A DNA stretch of 64,000 nt from Neokomagataea anthophila (GCF_018122595.1 NZ_JAGRQH010000003.1:248001-312000), one strand, 5' to 3'. Numbered from the stretch's first letter, positions 9,407-20,115 are shown. The notes: generated from the letters alone by a model not told the origin. Numbers and translations are program-made.

Positions 9407-10434
9407 ACGTTCTCAATGTTGTTGACCTGCAGCATAGTTTTGCAGGCACCCCTGTTCTGAAAGATATTTCTTTCCAGGTACAGAAAGGTGAGATCGTCGG
9501 ACTTATCGGGCCGTCAGGAGCTGGAAAGTCAACATTACTGCGTGCGCTGTGTGGTTTGGAAAAGCCTGATTCTGGAAATATTATACTTCAGAATCAGGAT
9601 ATTACATCACTTTCTGAACGTGATTTGCGTAAAGCTCGGCAAGGTATCGGTTTGGTTTTTCAACATTTTAATTTGTTGGAAACCCGAACCGTCACGCAAA
9701 ATGTGGCTCTTCCGCTGAAGATTGCAGGCTGGTCTGCCCAAAAACGCCAAGCGCGTGTTGCTGAGTTATTAGATCTGGTTGGGCTGTCAGAGCATCATTC
9801 CAAATACCCTGCACAGCTTTCTGGTGGGCAGAAACAACGTGTGGGTATTGCCCGTGCGCTTGCTAATGATCCGTCTTTGTTGTTGTGCGATGAAGCGACC
9901 TCTGCCTTAGACCCGCAAAGTACGACAACGGTTCTGGATCTGCTGAGCGACATTAACCGCACACTGGGTTTGACGATTATTCTCATTACACATGAGATGG
10001 AGGTTATCCGCCGTTTTGCGCAGCGTGTTCTGGTCTTGGAGCAAGGAGCACTGGTGCATGATGGCGGAATGTTGGACCTGTTGACGCGGTCTCACAATCC
10101 GCCGGCTATTCAGGCACTGTTAAATGAAACCCGCCCTACTCTGCCGCCTCAATTGCAAGACGCATTAACGCAAGAAGCGCACGTTGACTGGAGTGTGGTT
10201 ATACGTGTGGTGCTGGTGGGAGCGTCGGCTCAGACGGCATTTCTGTCGGAGCTTACTGAGAATTTTTCTGCTCAGGCCGTTTTGGTCGCCGGTGGCGCTT
10301 CTATGTGTGCAGGAGTAGAAACGGTAGATATGATCCTGACGCTTAATGTACCTTTGACGGATAACATCTCACGTTATTTGTCGGAGAAGACACAACTCAC
10401 GGAGGTTTTGGGTTATGTCCCGGGTCATCATTAA
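9403..10434 (+). CDS. metN: methionine ABC transporter, ATP-binding protein MetN
   Basis: ATPase of the methionine importer. From the ATG at 9403 (ATGA overlap with the metQ stop) it has 343 residues. It shows Walker A GPSGAGKST (36-44), signature LSGGQKQR, Walker B LLLCDEATSALDP, and the H-loop ITHEM. The last 80 or so residues form the NIL regulatory domain that binds methionine and inhibits transport when the cell is full. The frame is open further upstream inside metQ, but that is coding overlap, not an extension. Confidence 0.95.
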   Translation: MNVLNVVDLQHSFAGTPVLKDISFQVQKGEIVGLIGPSGAGKSTLLRALCGLEKPDSGNIILQNQDITSLSERDLRKARQGIGLVFQHFNLLETRTVTQNVALPLKIAGWSAQKRQARVAELLDLVGLSEHHSKYPAQLSGGQKQRVGIARALANDPSLLLCDEATSALDPQSTTTVLDLLSDINRTLGLTIILITHEMEVIRRFAQRVLVLEQGALVHDGGMLDLLTRSHNPPAIQALLNETRPTLPPQLQDALTQEAHVDWSVVIRVVLVGASAQTAFLSELTENFSAQAVLVAGGASMCAGVETVDMILTLNVPLTDNISRYLSEKTQLTEVLGYVPGHH

Positions 10435-11074
10435 TCTTGTTCTTCAGGCCACTGAGCAAACTTTAATAATGGTGCTGGCTGCAGGCGCAATATCATTATT
10501 GGTGGGCTTGCCTTTGGCTGTGATGGTCTTTTCAGCGAGCCGTAAAGAACTCTACGGAAGCCCGTGGATCGCGCGCCCACTTAGTTTATTAATTGATGCG
10601 TTACGGGCGGTGCCGTTTATCATTTTGTTGGTAATTTTACTGCCCGTCACACGTTGGATTGTTGGTACGTCTTTAGGAACGGCAGCAGCAATTGTACCAC
10701 TATCGATTGCCGCAATTCCATATTACGCGCGTATTGCGGAAATTGCTTTGCGTGGCGTTGATACGGGTTTGATAGAGGCTGTTCAGGTTATGGGCGGCTC
10801 ACGTTGGATGGTGATTTGCTATGGTGTGATACCAGAAGCGATGCCGAGTTTGATTAGTGGTTTGACGGTCACGCTCATCACCTTAACGGGGGCCTCTGCG
10901 ATGGCTGGCGCTATCGGTGCCGGTGGTTTGGGAGACCTGGCCATACGTTATGGATATCAAAGGTTTAATACCCAAGTGATGGTTGCTGTTGTTATCGTGC
11001 TGATTGCTTTGGTTGGCTTAATCCAAGCCATAGGGAACTTTGCCGCGCGGCGCGCTGCACCGCAACACGGTTAA
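10415..11074 (+). CDS. metI: methionine ABC transporter, permease MetI
   Basis: Inner-membrane permease of the importer: 219 residues, five or six spans, with the EAA loop EAVQVMGGSRWMVICYGVIPEAMP that docks on MetN. It starts inside the last codons of metN and ends just before a strong terminator hairpin. Confidence 0.95.
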   Translation: MSRVIINLVLQATEQTLIMVLAAGAISLLVGLPLAVMVFSASRKELYGSPWIARPLSLLIDALRAVPFIILLVILLPVTRWIVGTSLGTAAAIVPLSIAAIPYYARIAEIALRGVDTGLIEAVQVMGGSRWMVICYGVIPEAMPSLISGLTVTLITLTGASAMAGAIGAGGLGDLAIRYGYQRFNTQVMVAVVIVLIALVGLIQAIGNFAARRAAPQHG

Positions 11075-11076
11075 AG

Positions 11077-11113
11077 TTTTATACCCCCTCACTTTTTATG
11101 AGGGGGTATAAAA
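11077..11113. terminator. bidirectional terminator between metI and the His-rich protein gene
   Basis: Perfect 15-bp inverted repeat (11077-11091 and 11099-11113) with a seven-base loop. The arms begin with four T and end with four A, so the hairpin has a U-tract for transcripts from either side. It sits between convergent genes. Confidence 0.9.
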
Positions 11114-11123
11114 TCTCAAAAAA

Positions 11124-11378
11124 TTACTGACCGCTGACAGGCGCTGGTGCGGTAGGAGCTTGTACAGGAGCTGCAACTGGCGTTTGTGCTTTTTGCAGTG
11201 AGCCGCTGTTCAGGGCGTCTGTTGCGGAAGATTCTGCTGATGCTTGCGGTGCAGCCTTTGCAGCAACCTTGCTGGATTTTTTATGATGATGGTGACCGTG
11301 ATGCTTTGCAAAAGCTGGTGTTGTTGAAGAAACAGCAGCCGTCAGAGCCAGTGCAGCGAAAAAAGCTTTTTTCATCAT
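11124..11378 (-). CDS. small exported histidine-rich protein
   Basis: An 84-residue protein with a signal peptide (MKKAFFAALALTAAVSSTTPAFA), followed at once by a cluster KHHGHHHHKK. The rest is low-complexity Ala/Pro/Gln/Ser. After cleavage the His cluster would be the mature N-terminus, which is typical of metal-binding tails. No conserved enzyme domain is visible. Two adjacent ATG codons at 11378 and 11375 could both start it; AAGGA lies eight bases before the first. Metal binding is an inference from composition only. Confidence 0.7.
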   Translation of the reverse strand: MMKKAFFAALALTAAVSSTTPAFAKHHGHHHHKKSSKVAAKAAPQASAESSATDALNSGSLQKAQTPVAAPVQAPTAPAPVSGQ

Positions 11379-11458
11379 GACCTAATCCTTCTCTTGAAAC
11401 GTTTTTTGTTCCTCAAACTCAACGTACAGAAGATTAGGTGGTTTTTAAAAAACAAAAA

Positions 11459-11911
11459 TTAACGCTTCTTTTCCACTTGGTTGGTCCCGTAAATATCACG
11501 AGCACGTTTAATGAAGGCTGAGACCATGAGACGAACACCTTCATTAAAGACAACGCCCATCGCATTCTGAAGCAATCGGGACTTAAACTCAAAGTCCACG
11601 AAGAAGTCGACCAAGCAACCGCGGGGATCTGTTGTAAATGTCCAGACGTTATTTAAATAGCGGAAAGGGCCTTTTTCATAGCGTACATGAATACGCAAAG
11701 GCCGATCCAAGGTGACTCTGCTTGTAAAGCTTTCGCGAAAAGGTCCAAAGCCGACTGTTAAGTCAGCAACAAGCTCTGTTTCTGTATGACTTTTGACAAC
11801 AGCTTTAACGCACCACGGCAGAAACTGTGGATACTTCCCGACATCAGCGACAAGATCAAAAAGCTGTTCTGGCGTGTAAGCAATGAGGCGCTGCTCGGCA
11901 TGAGTCGGCAT
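11459..11911 (-). CDS. RatA/COQ10-type START-domain protein
   Basis: A 150-residue polyketide-cyclase/START fold protein. It begins [24 protein letters not shown] and carries YPQFLPWC, both typical of the COQ10/RatA family, whose members bind coenzyme Q or act on ribosome association. It overlaps the lipA stop by one base and is the last gene of the leftward pdh-lpd-lipA operon, the usual position in alphaproteobacteria. Confidence 0.9.
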   Translation of the reverse strand: MPTHAEQRLIAYTPEQLFDLVADVGKYPQFLPWCVKAVVKSHTETELVADLTVGFGPFRESFTSRVTLDRPLRIHVRYEKGPFRYLNNVWTFTTDPRGCLVDFFVDFEFKSRLLQNAMGVVFNEGVRLMVSAFIKRARDIYGTNQVEKKR

Positions 11912-12915
11912 CAGGTGATGTCTTTCAGTCGGCTGTTTCGGGCGGCGCGTAATTGCGCAAAGTCACTATCAGCATGGTAAGAAGAGCGTGTTAAGGGGGA
12001 AGCACTGACCTGTAAAAAACCTTTGACGCGGGCCGTTTTGGCATAGCTTTCAAAAGATTCTGGCGTAACGAACTCAGCCACCGCAGCATGTTTTGGGGTA
12101 GGCTGAAGGTACTGCCCTAATGTCAAAAAGTCGACATCGGCCACTCGGAAATCATCCATCACCTGCCACACTTCCAAGCGTTCTTCTCCCAATCCCAGCA
12201 TAAGCCCAGATTTTGTGAAAATCGAAGGGTCTAAGCGTTTAACACCGTCTAACAAACGGAGCGATTGATAGTAGCGCGCCCCGGGGCGAATTGTCGGGTA
12301 TAAACGTGGCACGGTCTCGATATTGTGATTGAACACATCGGGGCGTGCTTCCACAACAATTTCCAGGGCTCCATCTTTACGCATGAAATCTGGAGTTAGG
12401 ATTTCGATCGTCGTGCTGGGGGATGCGTCACGAATAGCATTGATAACACGGGCGAAATGGCGTGCCCCGCCATCAGCCAAGTCATCACGGTCAACAGATG
12501 TAATGACCACATGACGTAAGCCTAGTTTTGCTACCGCATCTGCGACGCGCCTTGGTTCATCATCATCTAATGCTTTTGGTAAGCCTGTGGTGACGTTACA
12601 AAACGCACAGGCACGCGTGCAAATTTCCCCCATGATCATCATGGTGGCATGACGTTGAGACCAGCATTCCCCGATATTCGGGCACGCGGCTTCCTCACAG
12701 ACGGTCACAAGATTGCTGTCACGCATCAGCTTCCGTGTTTCATGGTACACGGGATGGTTCGGTGCTTTTACCCGTATCCATGCAGGTTTGCGCTGGATTG
12801 GGTTATCAGGCCGATGCGCCTTCTCCGGGTGACGGAGCCCCGTTTTGGGCTCCGTCACTGCCGGAGGTGCAATGCCAGTAGACTGGCGGTGGTCTATCGT
12901 AATGCGTTGAGACAT
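11911..12915 (-). CDS. lipA: lipoyl synthase
   Basis: Radical SAM enzyme that inserts two sulfurs into octanoyl groups on E2-type proteins. The 334-residue product has the auxiliary cluster cysteines C73, C78, C84 ([12 protein letters not shown]) and the radical SAM triad C99, C103, C106 (CTRACAFC). The C-terminal RSSYHAD motif provides the serine ligand. It lies directly after lpdA, so the lipoylated subunits encoded here and their modifying enzyme are made together. Confidence 0.97.
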   Translation of the reverse strand: MSQRITIDHRQSTGIAPPAVTEPKTGLRHPEKAHRPDNPIQRKPAWIRVKAPNHPVYHETRKLMRDSNLVTVCEEAACPNIGECWSQRHATMMIMGEICTRACAFCNVTTGLPKALDDDEPRRVADAVAKLGLRHVVITSVDRDDLADGGARHFARVINAIRDASPSTTIEILTPDFMRKDGALEIVVEARPDVFNHNIETVPRLYPTIRPGARYYQSLRLLDGVKRLDPSIFTKSGLMLGLGEERLEVWQVMDDFRVADVDFLTLGQYLQPTPKHAAVAEFVTPESFESYAKTARVKGFLQVSASPLTRSSYHADSDFAQLRAARNSRLKDIT

Positions 12916-12918
12916 GCG

Positions 12919-14325
12919 TTAGATATGCAACGCGCCGTCAAAGGCTGACAAGGTTGCCTCATGCATTGTTTCAGAAATTGTTGGATGCGGGAAAACCGTT
13001 TCCATCAACTCTGCTTCGGTCAGTTCACCAGTCCGGGCAATGACATAGCCTTGGATCATCTCTGTCACTTCAGCGCCAATCATATGAGCGCCCAGTAGCT
13101 CACCTGTCTTTGCATCAAAAACAGTTTTAACCAGCCCTTCTGTTTCACCCATTGCAACAGCTTTGCCGTTACCAATGAATGGGAAGCGACCTACGCGTAC
13201 TTTGTGACCGGCAGCGATGGCTTTTTCTTCACTCAAACCAACAGAGGCGATCTGTGGGCGGGAATAGGTGCAGCCTGGAACATTGAGAGCATGCAATGGC
13301 TCAGGAGAGCGGCCAGCAATTTTTTCAACGCAAATAATGCCTTCATGGGATGCTTTATGCGCAAGCCATGGAGCACCAGCAACATCGCCAATGGCATAAA
13401 TGCCGGTCTCACCTGTGCGGCAGAATTCATCAGTAATGATGTGCGTACGATCGACCTGAACCTTGGTGCCTTCAAGGCCAAGGTCTTCGACGTTGCCAAC
13501 AATCCCGACAGCACAGATGACGCGGTCAACGGTGAGATCAACCTTACCAGCGGCGCTTTCGATCGTGGTGGATACTTCATTCTCGCCACGATTAAGCGGC
13601 CCGACTTTTGCGCCGGTGATGATTTTCATCCCCTGCTTTTCAAAAGATTTACGAGCAGCAGCGCTGATTTCTGGATCTTCGGCAATCAAAATACGATCAG
13701 CGACTTCAGCAATGGTAACGTCACAGCCCATATTGCGATAAAAAGATGCAAACTCGACACCAATTGCACCAGAGCCAATAACCAAAAGACGCTTAGGTAG
13801 CTCTTTTGGGGTCATGGCTTCACGAGCGCTCCAGATCAGCTTGCCATCTGTTTCCAAGCCGGGAAGTTGACGTGCTCTTGCGCCTGTAGCGAGGATGACA
13901 TGTGGCGCCTTGAGCGTCGCAACAGCATTGCCGTCTTTTGTAACGTCTACGCGATGTGCTTCGCCTTCTCGGCCATTGAGTTTTGCAAAGCCATCATATG
14001 TTGGGACCTTGGCTTTCTTGAGCAAATGCCCAATGCCTCGCCCCATTTGACGTGCAATACCACGCGAACGACCGACGATTTTGTCGAGGTCGAACGCAAT
14101 ATTGTCGGCTGAAAACCCAAATGCACTGAGGTTATGCAGTTGGTGATGGATTTCAGAAGAGCGCAGCAGCGCCTTTGTGGGAATACAACCCCAGTTCAGG
14201 CAGATGCCGCCCAGATGCGTGCTCTCAACGACAGCAACACGCAGCCCGAGCTGACTGGCGCGCAGCGCGGCAACATATCCGCCCGGGCCGCCGCCGATCA
14301 CGATCAGATCAAAAAGTTCAGACAT
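12919..14325 (-). CDS. lpdA: dihydrolipoyl dehydrogenase (E3)
   Basis: FAD enzyme that reoxidises dihydrolipoamide using NAD in the pyruvate dehydrogenase complex. The 468-residue protein has the N-terminal GGGPGGYVAA FAD site, the redox-active pair C42/C47 in GGICLNWGC, a second dinucleotide fold near GSGAIGVEF, and the C-terminal HPHPTISE catalytic His-Glu. It is three bases from pdhC. Confidence 0.97.
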   Translation of the reverse strand: MSELFDLIVIGGGPGGYVAALRASQLGLRVAVVESTHLGGICLNWGCIPTKALLRSSEIHHQLHNLSAFGFSADNIAFDLDKIVGRSRGIARQMGRGIGHLLKKAKVPTYDGFAKLNGREGEAHRVDVTKDGNAVATLKAPHVILATGARARQLPGLETDGKLIWSAREAMTPKELPKRLLVIGSGAIGVEFASFYRNMGCDVTIAEVADRILIAEDPEISAAARKSFEKQGMKIITGAKVGPLNRGENEVSTTIESAAGKVDLTVDRVICAVGIVGNVEDLGLEGTKVQVDRTHIITDEFCRTGETGIYAIGDVAGAPWLAHKASHEGIICVEKIAGRSPEPLHALNVPGCTYSRPQIASVGLSEEKAIAAGHKVRVGRFPFIGNGKAVAMGETEGLVKTVFDAKTGELLGAHMIGAEVTEMIQGYVIARTGELTEAELMETVFPHPTISETMHEATLSAFDGALHI

Positions 14326-14328
14326 GGA

Positions 14329-15558
14329 TCAGACCACCAGAGTGTAAGGATTATGAATAATGTCACGCAGCGTGTTGAGCCACTGGGCTCCCAAAGCGCC
14401 GTCAATAGCGCGATGGTCAACAGACAGCGTGGCCGTCATCACAGTTGCAATAGCCAGTTGACCATCCCGCACAACAGGGCGCTTCTCGCCAGAAGCAATT
14501 GCTAAAATGGCAGCCTGTGGTGGGTTGATAATCGCGCTGAAATCACGAACGCCAAACATACCCATATTTGAAATCGAGAAGGTTCCACCTTGGAACTCTT
14601 CTGGCTTCAGTTTGTTTGCCCGTGCGCGTTTTGCAAGGTCTTTGGCTTCTGCGCTGATTGTGCGCAGAGATTTCGTATCCGCATTACGGATGATCGGCGT
14701 GATTAAGCCATCAGGGATAGAAACAGCCATAGAGATATCGACATTGTCGAAATGTAGCGTTTCAGCGTCTGTAAATTGAACGTTCAGACCGGGGGTCTTT
14801 TTCAGAGCAAGAGCAACAGCCTTGATCATCATATCATTCACAGAGATTTTGAACGCACCATCATGAGCCGCGCCGTTCAGCTTCGAGCGTAAGGCGAGCA
14901 AGGCGTCTAGTTCAATGTCTACTGAAACATAGAAGTGCGGAACTTGCGTTTTTGATTCCGTCAGACGACGCGCAATAACTTTACGCATGGTTGAGTTCGG
15001 AACACGCTGCACATCGCTGTTTGTTTGCGCAGCGGGCGTAACGTCAACGGCAGGGGACACGGCTGGTTTAGCCGCACCGTGCTCAACATCGCGCTTCAGA
15101 ATACGACCATTTGGTCCCGTACCCTTCAAGCTGTTCAGTGCAATGCCCTGCTCATGGGCTAAACGCCGTGCGAGCGGAGAAACGAAAATGCGCTCAGCAC
15201 TTGCGGGTTCCGTTGCCGGAGTTGCTTTTGGTGTTGATTCAGCTTTTTTCTCAGGCGCGGAAGGTGCCGGTGTAGGAGCAGCATTCTGTGATGCGGGGGC
15301 ATCAGGAACGCTTTCACCGTCTTCAACCAGCACAGCGATTGGAGCATTCACCGCGACATTTTCTTGTCCCTCAGGCACAAAAATGCGGCCGAGAATACCT
15401 TCATCAACAGCTTCGACTTCCATAGTTGCTTTATCGGTTTCGATCTCAGCAATTACTTCGCCCGATGTAATGGTATCGCCTTCTGCTTTTAGCCAGCGTG
15501 CGAGCTTACCTTCGGTCATGGTCGGCGACAGGGCCGGCATCAAAATCTCAATGGCCAT
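14329..15558 (-). CDS. pdhC: pyruvate dehydrogenase complex dihydrolipoamide acetyltransferase (E2)
   Basis: Core acyltransferase of the complex, 409 residues. One lipoyl domain with modified Lys43 (ETDKATMEV) is followed by an Ala/Pro-rich linker, a peripheral-subunit-binding domain ([13 protein letters not shown]), and the catalytic domain ending in DHRAIDG (His382, Asp386). A single lipoyl domain is short compared with enterobacterial E2 but usual in alphaproteobacteria, where E1 beta carries another. Confidence 0.96.
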   Translation of the reverse strand: MAIEILMPALSPTMTEGKLARWLKAEGDTITSGEVIAEIETDKATMEVEAVDEGILGRIFVPEGQENVAVNAPIAVLVEDGESVPDAPASQNAAPTPAPSAPEKKAESTPKATPATEPASAERIFVSPLARRLAHEQGIALNSLKGTGPNGRILKRDVEHGAAKPAVSPAVDVTPAAQTNSDVQRVPNSTMRKVIARRLTESKTQVPHFYVSVDIELDALLALRSKLNGAAHDGAFKISVNDMMIKAVALALKKTPGLNVQFTDAETLHFDNVDISMAVSIPDGLITPIIRNADTKSLRTISAEAKDLAKRARANKLKPEEFQGGTFSISNMGMFGVRDFSAIINPPQAAILAIASGEKRPVVRDGQLAIATVMTATLSVDHRAIDGALGAQWLNTLRDIIHNPYTLVV

Positions 15559-15563
15559 AACGA

Positions 15564-16934
15564 TCAGTCCCGGAACAGCTTGCGTACAGCATCCACAACC
15601 CAGTCGGGCTTAGGAAGTGCCAGTTTTTCGAGGTTCGCTGCGTAAGGCAACGGAATATCGAGCCCACAGACGCGCGCGGGTGGTGCATCAAGCCAATCAA
15701 AAGCTTGTTCAACAGCAACCGTGCATATCTCAGAACCGATACCAGCAACGGGCCACCCTTCCTCAACAGAGACGATACGGTTCGTCTTCTTCACGCTGTT
15801 GATGATGGTTTCCGTATCTAGAGGACGGATGGTGCGCAGATTGATAACTTCTGCTTCAATCCCCTCCTCTGCCAGCTTAGCGGCGGCTTCTAATGCAACG
15901 CCGACCATGATCGAGAACGCAACGAGGGTAACGTCTTTGCCTTCACGCTCAATTTTAGCTTTGCCGATAGGAACGATGAAATCTTCATCTTCTGGGCACG
16001 GAAATTTTTGCCCGTAGAGGATTTCGTTCTCTAAAACCACAACCGGGTTCGGATCACGGATCGCCGCACGCAATAGGCCTTTTGCGTCAGCAGAAGACCA
16101 AGGTGCCACGACTTTGAGGCCGGGAATATGCGCATACCAGCTGGCAAAACATTGTGAATGTTGTGCACCTACGCGGGCAGCGGCACCGTTTGGTCCACGG
16201 AACACGATGGGGCACCCCATCTGACCGCCGGACATATAAAGCGTTTTGGCCGCGGAGTTGATGATATGATCAACCGCTTGTAGGGCGAAGTTCATGGTCA
16301 TGAACTCCACGATAGGCTTTAGACCTGTTAGAGCGGCACCAACAGCCATGCCTGCAAAGCCGTGTTCGGTAATAGGCGTATCAATAACGCGCTTTTCACC
16401 GAACTCGTCCAGCAAGCCTTGGCTGACTTTATATGCGCCTTGATACTGGGCGACTTCTTCGCCGAGTAGAAACACATCTTCATCGCGTCGCAGTTCTGCG
16501 GCCATGGCGTCACGAAGTGCTTCACGAACGGTAATATCCCGTGTCGGGCCCCATTCTTTTTCGGCTTCGATGGCTTTTGCAACGGGTGCAACTGCAACGG
16601 GAGCATCTGCTGTTGGTGCGTTATGAGAAGATGCACTAGCAGATGATGCACTTGACCCGTTCAATAGAGCGTCTGCGGCAGATGCATCTTCACCGTCTTC
16701 TAGCAGCACGGCAATCGGCGTGTTTACAGCAACATTTTCAGTGCCTGCATCGACGATGATTTTACCGAAAATGCCGTCTTCTGTCGCTTCGACTTCCATG
16801 GTTGCTTTATCGGTTTCGATTTCAGCAATCACGTCCCCCGACTGTACAGCGTCACCGGGGTTACGTGTCCAACGAGCGATGGTGCCTTCTGTCATGGTGG
16901 GAGACAGTGCGGGCATCAGAATCAGAGATGCCAT
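15564..16934 (-). CDS. pdhB: pyruvate dehydrogenase E1 component subunit beta with N-terminal lipoyl domain
   Basis: A 456-residue protein. Residues 1-80 form a lipoyl domain almost identical in its start to that of pdhC (Lys43 in ETDKATMEV). A Ser/Ala-rich linker to about 125 is followed by the transketolase-like E1 beta domain ([30 protein letters not shown]). The lipoyl fusion is a known alphaproteobacterial variant. It lies between pdhA and pdhC with gaps of only a few bases. Confidence 0.96.
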   Translation of the reverse strand: MASLILMPALSPTMTEGTIARWTRNPGDAVQSGDVIAEIETDKATMEVEATEDGIFGKIIVDAGTENVAVNTPIAVLLEDGEDASAADALLNGSSASSASASSHNAPTADAPVAVAPVAKAIEAEKEWGPTRDITVREALRDAMAAELRRDEDVFLLGEEVAQYQGAYKVSQGLLDEFGEKRVIDTPITEHGFAGMAVGAALTGLKPIVEFMTMNFALQAVDHIINSAAKTLYMSGGQMGCPIVFRGPNGAAARVGAQHSQCFASWYAHIPGLKVVAPWSSADAKGLLRAAIRDPNPVVVLENEILYGQKFPCPEDEDFIVPIGKAKIEREGKDVTLVAFSIMVGVALEAAAKLAEEGIEAEVINLRTIRPLDTETIINSVKKTNRIVSVEEGWPVAGIGSEICTVAVEQAFDWLDAPPARVCGLDIPLPYAANLEKLALPKPDWVVDAVRKLFRD

Positions 16935-16937
16935 GGA

Positions 16938-17942
16938 TTAGCCCTCCACCAGAATATCAGTCCACAGCTCGGAAGGGTCCGGCTCTGGGCAGGTCTTTGC
17001 GTAGTCAACGGCATCTGCAACGACGGCTTTAACGTCATCATCAATGCTTTTCAGTTCAGCCGGGTCGATGCCCCATTTTGCCATTTCAGCTTTGAGCGTT
17101 TCGATCGGATCACGCGTACGGCGCATCTCTTCGACTTCGTCTCGTGCACGATACTTGGCTGGGTCAGACATGGAATGCCCACGGTAGCGGTAGGTTTCCA
17201 TCTCCAGAAGATATGGGCCCTTCCCTGCGCGGCAATGTGCGATGGCTTCTTGTGCGGCTTGGTGCACAGCAAGAACATCCATACCATCAACCTTGCGGCC
17301 CGGAATATTCCATGGTGCGCCGTTGCGTGACAAATCTTTGGATGCCGAAGCGCGCTCAATGGATGTGCCCATGCCGTAGCGATTGTTTTCAATCACATAA
17401 ACGCATGGCAGCTTATGCAGGGCTGCAAGGTTAAAGCTTTCAAATACCTGTCCTTGGGAGGATGCGCCTTCCCCAAAGTACACGATGGCAACTTCATCTG
17501 TGCCACGGTATTTGTTAGCGAAAGCGAGGCCTGTGCCAAGTGCAACCTGCGCACCGACGATCCCGTGGCCACCATAGAACTCCTTTTCACGGGAGAACAT
17601 GTGCATTGAGCCGCCTTTGCCGCGGGAGTACCCCCCTTCACGCCCGGTCAACTCGGCCATAACGCCGCGTGGGGTCATACCCGCAACAAGCATCTGTCCA
17701 TGATCACGGTATGACGTGATGGACTTATCGCCCTGCTTCATATGCAGGCCTAGACCAACGACTACGGCTTCTTGACCAATATACAGGTGGCAGAAACCAC
17801 CGATCAGGCCCATCCCGTAAAGCTGACCAGCCTTTTCTTCAAAACGGCGCACAAGGAGCATGTCCTTGTAGGCCCGCTTCATCGTCTCCGGCGGCAGCGC
17901 CGGACCATTCCCTTTGACAGGAACGGACGCCGTTTCGTTCAT
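16938..17942 (-). CDS. pdhA: pyruvate dehydrogenase E1 component subunit alpha
   Basis: Thiamine diphosphate-dependent decarboxylase subunit, 334 residues. The ThDP site is IVYFGEGASSQG...NLAALHKLPCVYVIENN, and the phosphorylation-loop-like segment is YRYRGHSMSDP. A GGAG site stands seven bases before the ATG. First gene of the leftward pdhABC-lpdA-lipA-ratA operon, so its promoter should lie in 17943-18100. Confidence 0.97.
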   Translation of the reverse strand: MNETASVPVKGNGPALPPETMKRAYKDMLLVRRFEEKAGQLYGMGLIGGFCHLYIGQEAVVVGLGLHMKQGDKSITSYRDHGQMLVAGMTPRGVMAELTGREGGYSRGKGGSMHMFSREKEFYGGHGIVGAQVALGTGLAFANKYRGTDEVAIVYFGEGASSQGQVFESFNLAALHKLPCVYVIENNRYGMGTSIERASASKDLSRNGAPWNIPGRKVDGMDVLAVHQAAQEAIAHCRAGKGPYLLEMETYRYRGHSMSDPAKYRARDEVEEMRRTRDPIETLKAEMAKWGIDPAELKSIDDDVKAVVADAVDYAKTCPEPDPSELWTDILVEG

Positions 17943-18100
17943 GGCGGTCTCCTGAAAAAATAGATTTCATCACAAACGATCAGTCTGTGACGTCAATTGA
18001 TGGTGTTATTACCGGGAGTTTGCCCAGAACACCAGCACCGGAAGCCCTAACAAAAGATGTTTCGCTTCCGAGTGGTGTTTAAACACTATGATTTTGTGGG

Positions 18101-19024
18101 TTACGCATACCCTAAAAGGCGTCGTGCCGCTATGCCGGGATCGTCTTCACGCAGGAGGCTTTCACCAACAAGGACCGCACTCGCACCAACCTCACCGACC
18201 CGTATAACGTCATCTTGGGTACGAATGCCACTTTCAGATATGACAAGTCTATCTGGTGGGACCAGTGGTGCCAATTGGCGAGTGGTTTCGATGTCTGTTT
18301 TGAGGGTGCGTAGGTTACGGTTATTAATACCGATGAGAGACGTGTCGAGCGCAAGGGCACGGTTTAATTCGTCTTCATCATGCACTTCGACGAGAACATC
18401 CATATCGAGACCGCGTGCCGTTTCGATGAGTTCAACGGTTTGGTCCTCGCTGAGAGCCGCGAGAATTAACAAAATGCAGTCTGCGCCAATCAGGCGGCTT
18501 TCGTGCACTTGCCAAGGATCAAGGATAAAATCTTTCCGAAGAATGGGTAGGCTGCATGCTTCGCGTACAACACGAATATCATCCGTATTGCCGTGGAAGC
18601 AGGAGCCTTCTGTCAAGACAGACAAGCAAGTAGCGCCAGCATTAGCATAAGCACGCGCGATGCCTGCGGGGTCATAATCCGGGCGTAAAATGCCAGCAGA
18701 TGGTGACGCCTTTTTGATTTCCGCAATCAACCCAACGTTTTTATCGGCGGTCAGGTGCTTTAATGCTTTGCCGAAGCCGCGTGTGGGGGTGGAGACTTCG
18801 CGGGCGCGGGCAGTAATTTCTTTGAGCGACATGCTTTGTGAGCGCTGCTCAACATCCAGCCTGGTGCGTGCGCAAATGCGCTGTAAGACGTCCCCTTTGT
18901 CCTGAATATCCGTCTTCGGGTTTTGGATGGGCTCCATAGTGGTTGCAGGAATGTCAGTATCCGGGAACTGATCCGGACCTTCAGGAGCGTAGGTTTTAGC
19001 CATGCGGCTCAGGGGGAATGTCAT
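18101..19024 (-). CDS. trpC: indole-3-glycerol phosphate synthase
   Basis: Fourth step of the chorismate-to-tryptophan pathway: closes the indole ring. TIM-barrel segments EIKKASPSAG, LTEGSCFHG, RKDFILDPWQV and ISESGI are clear. At 307 residues it has an N-terminal extension of about 40 over the usual length. The start at 19024 is kept because it overlaps the trpD stop (ATGA) and has a GGAA site; internal ATGs at 19003 and 18937 lack one. Stand-alone, not fused to trpF. Confidence 0.93.
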   Translation of the reverse strand: MTFPLSRMAKTYAPEGPDQFPDTDIPATTMEPIQNPKTDIQDKGDVLQRICARTRLDVEQRSQSMSLKEITARAREVSTPTRGFGKALKHLTADKNVGLIAEIKKASPSAGILRPDYDPAGIARAYANAGATCLSVLTEGSCFHGNTDDIRVVREACSLPILRKDFILDPWQVHESRLIGADCILLILAALSEDQTVELIETARGLDMDVLVEVHDEDELNRALALDTSLIGINNRNLRTLKTDIETTRQLAPLVPPDRLVISESGIRTQDDVIRVGEVGASAVLVGESLLREDDPGIAARRLLGYA

Positions 19025-20115
19025 GATAGTTCCACATTCTTTGTAAAAGGCGCGACAGAGCGAATTCCAGCAGGAGATATTGCACGCTCTAGGGCCGCGT
19101 TGGCAGAACCATTATCGATGGCCTGCGCTGCACGTTTTATGTTGTTGGCAAAAGCTCGTTCGTCAAAACACTTATCCTGTATCACGGATCCATGTCCAGC
19201 GACGTGAAGGGCTGCTGCTGTGTTTAACAAAACGGTGTCTCGGTATGCTCCTTGTTGGCCATTGAGCATGGCTTTCAGAGAGCGGGCATTTTCAGCTGGT
19301 GTGCCGCCTCGCAAATCGGCAATGGGGCGTGATGGTAAGCCTACGTCATGGGCGTGGAAGGCAAAACGGTTTCGCTCGCCTTGCTCAAAGCGGAAAATAT
19401 GATTGAGGCCGGACAAAGTAAGCTCGTCACTACCACCTTCATCGGTTTCGCTGTGGATAGTCCATGTGTAGACGCTGCCCAACTGATGAAGAACAGTTCC
19501 AAGAAGCTCCAGCCAGCGAATGTCAAAAACACCCAATAACTGCCGTTTTACACATGCTGGGTTACATAAAGGGCCGACGAGATTGAAAAGCGTTCGAAAA
19601 CCTAAAGCTTTCCGCACAGGGGCAGCATGACGTAAGGCCGGGTGATGATATGGTGCGGCCAAAAACACGAGACCATCATGTTGTAAGCGCTGGCTAAGGA
19701 CAGTCGGGTCTTGATCAATGCTGACGCCTAACTGTTCTAGGACATCAGTGGCACCTGAGCGTGACGACAGCGCTCTGTTACCGTGTTTGGCAACAGGAAC
19801 CTCCATCCCAGCGAGGACAAAGGCAACAGCCGTCGAAACATTCAACGTATTTAAGCCGTCACCACCTGTGCCGCAGACATCAATTGTATCTTCTGGTGCA
19901 TTGGGTACCGTATGCATATGCTGCCGAACAGCACGCACGGCACCTATCAGATCATGCTCAGTTTCACCACGAAGATGGAGTGCCGTGAGAAATGCAGAAA
20001 GTTGGATGGGGTCTGCAGTGCCAAGCATGACATCTTGGATGGCGTTTTCAGCATCCTGAGACGACAAAGCTTGGCCTTTGACCAGTTTTCGTAAACTGTT
20101 AGAAAGTTGTGTCAT
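19021..20115 (-). CDS. trpD: anthranilate phosphoribosyltransferase
   Basis: Transfers phosphoribose from PRPP to anthranilate. The 364-residue protein has the GTGGDGLNTLNVST PRPP loop and the KHGNRALSSRSGATDVLE segment. It overlaps trpG upstream and trpC downstream by four bases each (ATGA), indicating coupled translation. Confidence 0.95.
   Translation of the reverse strand: MTQLSNSLRKLVKGQALSSQDAENAIQDVMLGTADPIQLSAFLTALHLRGETEHDLIGAVRAVRQHMHTVPNAPEDTIDVCGTGGDGLNTLNVSTAVAFVLAGMEVPVAKHGNRALSSRSGATDVLEQLGVSIDQDPTVLSQRLQHDGLVFLAAPYHHPALRHAAPVRKALGFRTLFNLVGPLCNPACVKRQLLGVFDIRWLELLGTVLHQLGSVYTWTIHSETDEGGSDELTLSGLNHIFRFEQGERNRFAFHAHDVGLPSRPIADLRGGTPAENARSLKAMLNGQQGAYRDTVLLNTAAALHVAGHGSVIQDKCFDERAFANNIKRAAQAIDNGSANAALERAISPAGIRSVAPFTKNVELS

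Noticed and set aside
13204-13800. Rightward 198-codon open frame
   Set aside because: Opposite lpdA, which is certain; composition is that of a reverse-strand shadow.
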